From Campylobacterota bacterium (lineage in GTDB: Bacteria; Campylobacterota; Campylobacteria; Campylobacterales; SZUA-545), in the NCBI GenBank assembly GCA_030836705.1, contig JAUPLZ010000137.1:1-13003 (forward strand): DNA of 13,003 nt. The letters run 5' to 3'. Positions 7,002-13,003 of this stretch are shown one piece after another (within the stretch, counting starts at the first letter, position 1; each line of letters begins with the position of its first letter). The translations under genes were made by a program, and so were the position numbers. The notes under the pieces were generated by a model that was given only the letters and a program-made list of their open reading frames with translations, did not search any database and was not told where the DNA came from.

Positions 7002-7682
7002 ATGTCAATAGCAAACTCTATAGCATGGGATAAAACAGAACTTATCCCAGCTATTGCTCAAGATTACAAAAGCGGTGAAGTTCTAATGCTTGCCTATATG
7101 AATAAAGAAGCTTACGAATTAACACTAAAAACAAATATTGCTCACTATTTTTCAAGAAGCAAACAGCGAATATGGAAAAAAGGCGAAGAGAGCGGTAATA
7201 TACAAAACATAAAAGAGATTTTGCTTGATTGCGACAGCGATACCATCTTGCTAAAAATAGAGCAAGTTGGTGACGCCGCTTGTCACACAGGCAGAAGAAG
7301 CTGCTTTTTTAAAAGCGTAACGCAAAACAAAAATACGAGCGAGCCACTTATAAATATTGAACAAAAATACTCCATAGTCGATAGACTGTATCATGTTATT
7401 CAAGAGAAAAAAACACACGATCCAAAAACCTCTTATGTTGCAAAGCTTTTTTCAAAGGGCGATACGGCAATATTAAAAAAAGTCATAGAAGAGGCTGGAG
7501 AGCTAGCGCTTGCAATAAAAGACAAAAACAAAAACGAGGCTATATATGAAGCGGCTGATCTTCTCTTTCACTCTTTAGTAGCTCTTGCTTACCTTGACAT
7601 CAATCCGGATTTAATAAAACAAGAGTTATCAAAAAGAGAAGGGGTTGGCGGTATAGAGGAAAAGAATAGCCGAGCTAACTAA
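7002..7682 (+). CDS. hisIE: Bifunctional phosphoribosyl-AMP cyclohydrolase / phosphoribosyl-ATP pyrophosphatase
   Basis: HisIE catalyses steps 2 and 3 of histidine synthesis: hydrolysis of PR-ATP to PR-AMP (HisE part), then opening of the adenine ring (HisI part). The 226-residue fusion is the usual length. The HisI half (about 1–110) has 'GEVLMLAYMNKEAY', 'SRSKQRIWKKGEESGN', the Mg site 'LDCDSDT' (Asp76, Asp78, Asp80), and zinc cysteines Cys77, Cys94 ('DAACHTGRRSC') and Cys101. The HisE half (about 125–220) has 'KVIEEAGELALA' (Glu163, Glu164, Glu167) and 'EAADLLFHSLVAL', the metal-binding carboxylates of the MazG-like fold. The ATG lies 2 bases after the SPFH stop with no clear ribosome site, so translation is probably coupled. 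No other his genes are in the window, so the his pathway is dispersed. Confidence 0.95.
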   Translation: MSIANSIAWDKTELIPAIAQDYKSGEVLMLAYMNKEAYELTLKTNIAHYFSRSKQRIWKKGEESGNIQNIKEILLDCDSDTILLKIEQVGDAACHTGRRSCFFKSVTQNKNTSEPLINIEQKYSIVDRLYHVIQEKKTHDPKTSYVAKLFSKGDTAILKKVIEEAGELALAIKDKNKNEAIYEAADLLFHSLVALAYLDINPDLIKQELSKREGVGGIEEKNSRAN

Positions 7683-8209
7683 TGCAGGAGATTTATTTAG
7701 AAGTTATAAATTCAGCTCTAAATTCGCTTAATATTCTTAACTATCTTATATTTGCTGCTGCTTTTTTTATATTGGTATTTTTTATCATCCTAGCAATTAT
7801 CACAAGAAAAAAAGCATTTCTTTTTGGTTTTTTTTCTTTTTTTTCAATTTTTCTACTATTTTTCACCCCTTTTATCAGCTATTTTTTTACAGAAACATAT
7901 TTAAAAAAAAGAACTGTCACCACTATTGAAACAAGTCAGCTTACTTTTATAAACAAAGTTGCAATAAAAGCCGGTTTTGAAAACAATTCAAACAAAATAC
8001 TTAAAGAGTGTGAAGTTTTTACTTTTGCGATAGAAAAAAACGACAATATAGTTAAAAAAATAAAAAACATAATAACTCCAAAAAACTACACAAAAACATC
8101 TCTTAAGGCGAGTATAAAACCAAGTGAAAATGAAGAGTTTTATATAACGCTTAATAATATTAGCGACAAAGAGGCGTTTGAAATATACAATCTTTCATTC
8201 TGTAAATAG
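7682..8209 (+). CDS. DUF2393-like protein with two membrane segments
   Basis: This 175-residue protein has two N-terminal transmembrane helices (about 18–40 'LNYLIFAAAFFILVFFIILA' and 48–70 'FGFFSFFSIFLLFFTPFIS') around a short basic loop. The next 105 residues are soluble, with beta-like text ('AIKAGFENNSNK', 'FYITLNNISDKEAF'). With the helix hairpin in the inner membrane and a short loop inside, both the N-terminus and the globular part should be periplasmic. The layout and the short Tyr/Phe-rich sequence resemble the DUF2393 family, common in Campylobacterota and of unknown function. I could not confirm this by search. Its ATG overlaps the hisIE stop by one base (TAATG), so translation is coupled. 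No catalytic motif is visible. Confidence 0.7.
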   Translation: MQEIYLEVINSALNSLNILNYLIFAAAFFILVFFIILAIITRKKAFLFGFFSFFSIFLLFFTPFISYFFTETYLKKRTVTTIETSQLTFINKVAIKAGFENNSNKILKECEVFTFAIEKNDNIVKKIKNIITPKNYTKTSLKASIKPSENEEFYITLNNISDKEAFEIYNLSFCK

Positions 8210-8218
8210 ATTTGCTAA

Positions 8219-8848
8219 ATGAAAAAACTACTTATTTTTATATTTTTTTTCTCTTTTTTTATTACTTGTGAAGCAAAAAATATTGAGCAAAAAAACACAA
8301 AAGCAAGATATTTTGGAATAGAGGCAATGTACGGTAGCGGAAGCCAGCAAACCAAAATAGAGCATGGTTCGTTTTTTAGCGACCCAATAACATACAGCGA
8401 AATAGCTTTTAAAATAGGATTTGAAACAAAAAGCCAAAATAGATTTGAGCTATCTATCGCACAAAACAAGAATTTCACTATAAATGAATCTTCAAGAAGC
8501 ACTGATTTCTCAAAAGGAAGCAGTATTGACATTGCTTATCTTTTTATGCTTGATTTTTTTAATCCGGCTTCAACCGACATCATGCCGTTTATCAAAATAG
8601 GAACTGGCGTTGGAATATTTAGCATAAAAGATGAATATAAATCCAACTATGGAAGCGAGTCAATCTACTCATTAGAATCAAAAGTCGGGGTCGGTATTTT
8701 TAGCAAACTAACACAAAAAACTGATTATTTTATACTTTATAATAAAATCAGCAGAGAGTTTCAAACAATCAAAAACTACGATTTAAGAGTTATTGAAATC
8801 TCTCATGATGTGGATTGTTTTTCGGCTGGAATAAGCTACTATTTTTAG
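8219..8848 (+). CDS. Small outer-membrane beta-barrel protein
   Basis: This 209-residue protein begins with a signal peptide (Met-Lys-Lys, a Phe/Ile-rich core, then 'CEAK'). Cleavage is probably after the Ala near residue 19. The Cys at 17 lacks a good lipobox context. The mature part alternates short polar turns with beta strands ('YFGIEAMYGSGSQ', 'AFKIGFET', 'FIKIGTGVGIFSIKDE', 'ESKVGVGIFSK') and ends 'SAGISYYF'. A terminal Phe is the usual outer-membrane insertion signal. Together these suggest a barrel of about eight strands, like OmpA/OmpW-sized porin-like proteins, but no specific family is recognised and no ligand can be assigned. It follows the DUF2393-like gene by 9 bases with a weak ribosome site. 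Its last 4 bases overlap the convergent radical SAM gene. Confidence 0.8.
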   Translation: MKKLLIFIFFFSFFITCEAKNIEQKNTKARYFGIEAMYGSGSQQTKIEHGSFFSDPITYSEIAFKIGFETKSQNRFELSIAQNKNFTINESSRSTDFSKGSSIDIAYLFMLDFFNPASTDIMPFIKIGTGVGIFSIKDEYKSNYGSESIYSLESKVGVGIFSKLTQKTDYFILYNKISREFQTIKNYDLRVIEISHDVDCFSAGISYYF

Positions 8849-9801
8849 TAAATTAAACCCTCTTTCAAAAGAGCTTTTTTTATTTTTTTCATCTGCTTAT
8901 TTTTATCATCACCGCACCATTTCGGCGCCAAAAGCGTATCGTTTGATATTCCGGCCGCAACTCTTTGGATTTTTATATCTGGCGGCAAAATTTTTATCGC
9001 CTCAACGAGAGTTTTGATATACTCATCTTCGCTTAGCGGCTCATATTTTTTCACCATATAATCGTTTGCCAAAATAGTATTTTTTACAACATAACAAGGA
9101 TGAAACTTTATAGAATCAACGCCAAGAGTGCTTATCTCTCTTATTCCTTCTAGCATCATTTGCGGCGTCTCTTTTGGCAAACCAAAAATCATATGAACGC
9201 AGACATTTAACCCATACTCTTTTGCTCTTATGATTGATTTTTTTATCTCTTTGTATGTTTCGCCTCTATTTGTTTTTTGCAAAACCTCATCATTTGTGCT
9301 TTGTACGCCAAACTCAATCCAAATCTCTTTTTTCTTTGAAAGCTCTTTTAGGTGTTTGAAAATTTCATCATTTACGCAATCAGCCCTAGTTCCTATACTA
9401 ATGCCCACTACATCTTTTTTTCCCAAGGCTCTTTCATATAGCTTTTTTAAAGTTTCAAGCGGTGCATATGTATTTGAAAAAGATTGAAAGTAGATGATAT
9501 ATCTCTTTATGCCGTAATTTCTCAAAAAATGCTTTTTTGTCTCTTCGTACTGCCTATCAAGCTCTTCAAGCTGCAAATCAAGAAGCGGATTTTGCAGAGA
9601 ATCCAAACTTAAGGTAAATTTACTTCTATTATTAGCCAAATTAGGGCTAAACGACTCATTTTCACAATAAACACATCCGCCTCTTGCTACTTTGCCGTCA
9701 ATATTAGGACAAGTAAAACCAACAACACTAACAGGAATCTTATAAACCCTTGTTTTAAATCTTTTTTTTAGATACCTGCCAAAAGTATTAAGCTCTCTCA
9801 T
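8845..9801 (-). CDS. Radical SAM protein, YhcC/TIGR01212 type
   Basis: This 318-residue protein matches the YhcC-type radical SAM family. The N-terminus 'RELNTFGRYLKKRFKTRVYK' is followed by the family's cluster text 'GFTCPNIDGKVARGGCVYC'. The cysteines that should bind the [4Fe-4S] cluster are Cys31, Cys43 and Cys46 (CX11CX2C, not the classic CX3CX2C). Further blocks are 'YIIYFQSFSNTYAPLETL', 'GISIGTRADCVND' (SAM barrel), 'IEFGVQSTNDEVL' and 'CVHMIFGLPKETPQMM', shared with Elp3/HemN-like enzymes. The reaction is not established, and a role in modifying a biomolecule with S-adenosylmethionine is likely. It follows purF by 54 bases, with no obvious ribosome site before the ATG at 9801 (TTTATTAT precedes it). 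It may be coupled to the trxB–dapB–purF transcript or carry its own weak promoter. Its 3' end overlaps the beta-barrel gene by 4 bases and holds that operon's candidate terminator. Confidence 0.9.
   Translation of the reverse strand: MRELNTFGRYLKKRFKTRVYKIPVSVVGFTCPNIDGKVARGGCVYCENESFSPNLANNRSKFTLSLDSLQNPLLDLQLEELDRQYEETKKHFLRNYGIKRYIIYFQSFSNTYAPLETLKKLYERALGKKDVVGISIGTRADCVNDEIFKHLKELSKKKEIWIEFGVQSTNDEVLQKTNRGETYKEIKKSIIRAKEYGLNVCVHMIFGLPKETPQMMLEGIREISTLGVDSIKFHPCYVVKNTILANDYMVKKYEPLSEDEYIKTLVEAIKILPPDIKIQRVAAGISNDTLLAPKWCGDDKNKQMKKIKKALLKEGLIY
8860..8881 (+). terminator. Candidate intrinsic terminator of the ilvE–beta-barrel operon
   Basis: CTCTT (8860–8864), loop TCAA, AAGAG (8869–8873), then C and seven T (8875–8881) with more T after one A. 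The stem is short (5 bp, or 6 with a 2-base loop) but the T run is strong. It lies 12 bases after the beta-barrel stop and inside the last codons of the opposing radical SAM gene, where it encodes a 'KKALLKEG' stretch. Confidence 0.5.
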
Positions 9802-9855
9802 ATAATAAACACTTTATGTAGAAATATTAAAACAGAGAACTTCATAAAAATCGCT

Positions 9856-11196
9856 TTAAAAATAGCTTCCGTTAAAACACGCCAAACAATGATTATTCTT
9901 ATCTTTTGCACCTTTACAAAGCGCATCTACCGACAAAAAGGAGAGCGAATCTGCGCCAATATACTTTCTTATCTCTTCGGCATCCATTCTATTGCTTATA
10001 AGCTCATTTTTTTCAGGTGTATCAATACCGTAAAAACAAGGATATTTAACAGCCGGTGATGCTATTCTCATGTGTATCTCTTTTGCGCCTGCATCTCTTA
10101 AAAGTGAGACTATTTTTTTACTTGTAGTGCCTCGCACAATACTATCATCGATAATTACAAGCTTTTTGCCCTGTATTAAGCTTTTAATCGGGCTTAGCTT
10201 CATTTTGACTTTTAAATCTCTTATCTCTTGCATTGGCTCAATAAAAGTCCTGCCGACATAGTGATTTCTTATTATTCCAAACTCAAAAGGTATTTTGCTC
10301 TCTTCAGAGTATCCAAGTGCATGCGAAACACTGCTATCAGGCACAGGAACTACCATATCAGCCTCCACCGGCATCTCTCTTGCTAAGATCCTGCCTAGTT
10401 CTTTTCTTACATTGTAGACAGACTCACCAAACACAACGCTATCCGGCCTTGCAAAATAAATATGCTCAAAAATACACTGTTTTGGAATAGGCTCGGCAAA
10501 TCTTACAGATTCAGGCTCTTTATTTTTTTCAAATATAAGCATCTCGCCCGGCTCAACATCTCTTATAAATTTTGCACCGGCTAAATCAAATGCACATGTC
10601 TCACTTGCCACAATATACCCATCCCCTATTTTTCCCAAAGAAAGCGGTCTAAAACCGTGCGGATCTCTTGCTACGAACATTTTAGTTCTGCTTAAAAAAA
10701 TAAAAGAGTAAGCACCTTTTACAATAGCAAGGGCTTCTAGGATTCTATCTTTTAGATTACCTGCATTTGATTTTGCGATTAGGTGAATTAAATTTTCCGT
10801 ATCCATTGAAGATTGAAAAATTGAACCGTTTTTAATCAGTTCTTTTCTAACCTCTTGCGCATTTGTAAGATTCCCATTGTGCACTATAGCCATCTCGCCC
10901 AAATCATATCTTGCAAAAACAGGTTGAGCATCAAGAATAGAATCGTCTCCGGCAGTTGAATACCTATTGTGACCGATTGCCATTTTTCCCGTGAGTTTTG
11001 CTATTTTTTCATCATTAAAAACATCGTTAACAAGCCCTCTGTCTTTTATTGTATGAATATTTTTGCCATCACTACTGCTAATTCCGCTTGCTTCTTGTCC
11101 TCTATGCTGCATTGCAAAAAGCGCTAAATAGGCTTTTTTTGCAGCGTTTTCATCAAACACACCGACTACGGCACATTTTTCATTTAAACTACGCAC
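9856..11196 (-). CDS. purF: Amidophosphoribosyltransferase PurF (Fe-S, propeptide type)
   Basis: PurF makes 5-phosphoribosylamine from PRPP and glutamine, the first committed step of purine synthesis. The 446-residue protein has a 7-residue propeptide (MRSLNEK) before the Ntn nucleophile Cys8 ('CAVVGVFDENAA'). The glutaminase domain runs to about 235 ('MQHRGQEASGI', 'GHNRYSTAG', 'VHNGNLTNA'), followed by the phosphoribosyltransferase domain with the PRPP loop 'LVIIDDSIVRGTT' (346–358). Cys241, Cys387, Cys437 and Cys440 ('NHCLACFNGSYF') match the four [4Fe-4S] ligands of the B. subtilis enzyme. In that class the cluster is linked to oxygen-sensitive stability and propeptide removal. The start is GTG at 11196, supported by GAGAGGA 5 bases upstream. 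It lies 13 bases after dapB in the same operon. Confidence 0.96.
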   Translation of the reverse strand: MRSLNEKCAVVGVFDENAAKKAYLALFAMQHRGQEASGISSSDGKNIHTIKDRGLVNDVFNDEKIAKLTGKMAIGHNRYSTAGDDSILDAQPVFARYDLGEMAIVHNGNLTNAQEVRKELIKNGSIFQSSMDTENLIHLIAKSNAGNLKDRILEALAIVKGAYSFIFLSRTKMFVARDPHGFRPLSLGKIGDGYIVASETCAFDLAGAKFIRDVEPGEMLIFEKNKEPESVRFAEPIPKQCIFEHIYFARPDSVVFGESVYNVRKELGRILAREMPVEADMVVPVPDSSVSHALGYSEESKIPFEFGIIRNHYVGRTFIEPMQEIRDLKVKMKLSPIKSLIQGKKLVIIDDSIVRGTTSKKIVSLLRDAGAKEIHMRIASPAVKYPCFYGIDTPEKNELISNRMDAEEIRKYIGADSLSFLSVDALCKGAKDKNNHCLACFNGSYF

Positions 11197-11209
11197 AAAT
11201 TCCTCTCTT

Positions 11210-11980
11210 TTATAATTGTAAAAAATCTTGAATAGAATACAAACCGTTCGGCTGATTTACAAGCCATTTTCCGGCTCTTATCGCACCGTTTGAAAAAGTA
11301 TTTCTGTTTGTTGCCGTATGATTTAATCTAATAAATTCGCCATCGGCATAAAAGCCAACCGTATGTTCTCCGACTATATCACCGCCTCTTAATGCCATCA
11401 CGGCTATTTCATCTTTTTTTCTCTGACCTATATTGCCGTCTCGCCCGCTCACTCTTACGCTATCGATATTAAGGTCTCTGCCTTTGGCTGCAAAATCAGC
11501 AAGTGTAAGCGCCGTACCGCTTGGTGCGTCTTTTTTAAATTTATGATGCATCTCGGTAATTTCTATATCAAAATCTTTTAGTGTTTTGCTTGCCATAAAA
11601 ACAAGTTTATTCAAAAGAGCAACTCCAACCGACATATTAGTAGCATACAAAACCGGCATCTTTTCAGATGCTTGCTTTAATAAATTTTGCTGATGAGAGT
11701 TTAATCCAGTAGTTCCTATTACAAGCGGGGTCGGGGATTTTTCTATGGCAACTTTTAAAAGCTCTTCGGTTGCCTCCGGAAGCGTAAAATCAATAACAAG
11801 CTCGCTTGCATCCAAAAAAACTTCCATTTGATTTGTGACAAGGGTCTCGCTAGGAACCGCAAAATCAATTTTATTTCTTGCAAAAACAGTAGAAAGTGAC
11901 AAGCTTGAATCATTTTTTAAATTTTCTATTAATAACTTTCCTACTCTTCCGCCTGCTCCAAAAATACCGGTTTTTATCAT
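11210..11980 (-). CDS. dapB: 4-hydroxy-tetrahydrodipicolinate reductase DapB
   Basis: DapB reduces hydroxy-tetrahydrodipicolinate with NAD(P)H on the way to meso-diaminopimelate (peptidoglycan) and lysine. The 256-residue protein has the N-terminal Rossmann motif 'GIFGAGGRVGKLL' (6–18), 'VIGTTGL' (88–93), and the catalytic and substrate site 'EMHHKFKKDAPSGTAL' with His145 and Lys149, equivalent to E. coli His159 and Lys163. The C-terminal 'GEHTVGFYADGEFIRLNHTATNR' block is also typical. Its ATG overlaps the trxB stop by 4 bases (ATGA), and there is no strong ribosome site of its own, so translation is probably coupled to trxB. It should act in the cytoplasm as a tetramer, from family knowledge. 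Confidence 0.96.
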   Translation of the reverse strand: MIKTGIFGAGGRVGKLLIENLKNDSSLSLSTVFARNKIDFAVPSETLVTNQMEVFLDASELVIDFTLPEATEELLKVAIEKSPTPLVIGTTGLNSHQQNLLKQASEKMPVLYATNMSVGVALLNKLVFMASKTLKDFDIEITEMHHKFKKDAPSGTALTLADFAAKGRDLNIDSVRVSGRDGNIGQRKKDEIAVMALRGGDIVGEHTVGFYADGEFIRLNHTATNRNTFSNGAIRAGKWLVNQPNGLYSIQDFLQL

Positions 11981-12927
11981 TTTTTTAATGCCTTAAATTC
12001 ATCTACATACTCGATTGCACTAAGTGCTGCAGTTGCGCCGTCGCCAGCTGCACAAACCACTTGTTTTGGCGCATCTATTCTAATATCGCCAGCCGCAAAA
12101 AGACCTTTTTTTGATGTTCTCATTTTAAGGTCTACAATAACCTCGCCGCCATCATTAACTTCGCATATATAGCCGTTCGCACTTCTTAAGACATCATTTT
12201 TTACATTTCTGCCTACAAAAACAAACACACCCAAAGCGCTTATATCTCTAACACTCGAATCACTTCTTGATTTGACTTTTACACCCGTTACTCCTGATTT
12301 ATCTCCGCAAACCTCTTCCACATCAACATTTAAAACTAACTCTATTTTTTCGTTGTGTTTTACTCTCTCAACCGTCTCAGGAGATGCTCTAAATTTATCT
12401 CTTCTGTGGATCAAGTAAACTTTTGAGCATATATTTGCCAAATACAATGCCTCTTCAAGCGCGGCATCACCGCCGCCTATTGCCGCTACGGCTTTATTTT
12501 TATAAAAAAATCCATCACAAGTAGCGCAGGTGCTCACTCCTTTGCCAAAAAACTCATCTTCGCCTTTAAAACCGCCTCTTTTAGGCACGCTTCCTGTGCA
12601 TACTATAACGCTTATGGCATCATGCTCTTTATTGCTTGTCGTCTTAATACGAAATGTGCCGTCACTATTACTAGTAACAGCAACAACCTCATCCATCTCT
12701 GTTTTTAGTCCAAATCTACTGCACTGCTCAGGCCATTTTTGCATAAGATCCATGCCGCTCACTACCTCTGATACGCCGGGATAATTCTCTATTTCGCTAC
12801 TTTGTGTTATTTGACCACCTGGCATGCCGATTTCAAACATAACAACATTCTTCAAACCGCCTCTTGTTGCATAAAGTCCAGCAGTAAGTCCAGCAGGTCC
12901 TCCGCCTACGATAGCCAAATCTAACAT
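11977..12927 (-). CDS. trxB: Thioredoxin reductase TrxB
   Basis: TrxB is a low-molecular-weight FAD enzyme that passes electrons from NADPH to thioredoxin. Counted from the ATG at 12927 (316 residues, normal length) it shows the FAD motif 'IVGGGPAGLTAGLYA', 'GGQITQSSEIENYPG', the redox pair Cys134-Ala-Thr-Cys137 ('CATCDGFF'), the NADPH motif 'AIGGGDAALEEALYL', 'HRRDKFRAS' (Arg pair for NADPH phosphate), and the C-terminal FAD motif 'GLFAAGDIR'. An upstream ATG at 12939 would add four residues, but GGAGA (12937–12933) overlaps that codon and is ideally spaced for 12927, so I chose the inner start. It is first of the trxB–dapB–purF–radical SAM operon. No thioredoxin gene is inside the window, though it may lie beyond the right edge. 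Confidence 0.96.
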   Translation of the reverse strand: MLDLAIVGGGPAGLTAGLYATRGGLKNVVMFEIGMPGGQITQSSEIENYPGVSEVVSGMDLMQKWPEQCSRFGLKTEMDEVVAVTSNSDGTFRIKTTSNKEHDAISVIVCTGSVPKRGGFKGEDEFFGKGVSTCATCDGFFYKNKAVAAIGGGDAALEEALYLANICSKVYLIHRRDKFRASPETVERVKHNEKIELVLNVDVEEVCGDKSGVTGVKVKSRSDSSVRDISALGVFVFVGRNVKNDVLRSANGYICEVNDGGEVIVDLKMRTSKKGLFAAGDIRIDAPKQVVCAAGDGATAALSAIEYVDEFKALKK

Positions 12928-12932
12928 TTTTC

Positions 12933-12937
12933 TCTCC
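12933..12937 (-). promoter_or_regulatory. trxB: Ribosome site that decides the trxB start
   Basis: GGAGA on the - strand lies 5 bases before the ATG at 12927 and overlaps the alternative ATG at 12939. The alternative has only AT-rich sequence upstream, so initiation at 12927 is favoured. Confidence 0.6.
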
Positions 12938-12956
12938 ATCAGATTATTTTAATGTG

Positions 12957-12962
12957 ATAGTA
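12957..12962 (-). promoter_or_regulatory. Candidate extended -10 promoter of the trxB operon
   Basis: On the - strand TGCTACTAT gives an extended -10 (TGn plus TACTAT), about 30 bases before the trxB start. A run of nine A lies upstream and no clear -35 is seen. The remaining bases to 13003 show nothing assignable. One - frame is open for eight codons from the edge to a TAA at 12977–12975, which could be the end of a neighbour but is too short to support. Confidence 0.5.
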
Positions 12963-13003
12963 GCACATTTTTTTTTACAAAGAGTAAATAATAGCTTCAA
13001 TCA

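Noticed and set aside
8228..8532. Two antisense open frames over the beta-barrel gene.
   Set aside because: They shadow a gene with a convincing signal peptide and barrel pattern, and have no ribosome site or family-like text.
9802..9880. Terminator between purF and the radical SAM gene.
   Set aside because: Only a 3-bp stem (GCT/AGC) can form and no proper T run follows it.
1..13003. Mobile element, CRISPR array, toxin–antitoxin or phage-defence system.
   Set aside because: No transposase, integrase, spaced direct repeats, nuclease/ATPase defence pairs or composition break was seen. The genes are packed core metabolism and signalling.

Overview
The window is an AT-rich, gene-dense bacterial chromosome segment. 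Several things point to a Campylobacterota (epsilonproteobacterial) chromosome, probably Sulfurimonas-like. These are the low GC, weak or absent -35 elements, a soluble PAS histidine kinase with the H-box text 'MIAHQWRQPLSTIS', the ilvE–SPFH gene pair, and a B. subtilis-type Fe-S PurF beside dapB and trxB. The genus is inferred from family memory and was not searched. No tRNA, rRNA, CRISPR array, insertion sequence, phage gene or attachment site was seen, and no gene-free stretch exceeds about 120 bases.

Region 1 (1–2052, + strand) holds the 3' part of an unrecognised helical protein. It is followed 4 bases later by a cytoplasmic PAS-PAS histidine kinase. The kinase is interrupted by one in-frame TAA (1495–1497) inside its dimerisation/phosphotransfer domain. 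The frame is otherwise intact through the ATPase domain, so this looks like a fresh nonsense mutation or a base error.

Region 2 (2042–4888, - strand) is a tight three-gene operon with overlapping ends: an NAD(P)-dependent aldehyde dehydrogenase, an RBBP9/YdeN-type serine hydrolase, and a short DUF255 thioredoxin-like protein that starts at TTG. It converges on the kinase with an 11-base overlap, at a 7-bp perfect inverted repeat.

Region 3 (about 4890–5005) is a divergent promoter region.

Region 4 (5006–8848, + strand) is a second compact operon: ilvE (branched-chain aminotransferase), an SPFH/prohibitin-like membrane protein, hisIE (histidine synthesis steps 2 and 3), a two-TM DUF2393-like protein, and a small outer-membrane beta-barrel. 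A candidate intrinsic terminator sits just past its end, inside the 3' coding end of the opposing gene.

Region 5 (8845–12927, - strand) is a housekeeping operon read from the right edge: trxB (thioredoxin reductase), dapB (lysine/diaminopimelate synthesis), purF (first step of purine synthesis) and a YhcC/TIGR01212-type radical SAM protein. An extended -10 promoter lies upstream of trxB.

Overall this is mostly core metabolism, with two less understood patches: the left-edge signalling pair, and the aldehyde dehydrogenase/hydrolase/DUF255 operon. I found no convincing undescribed multi-gene system.
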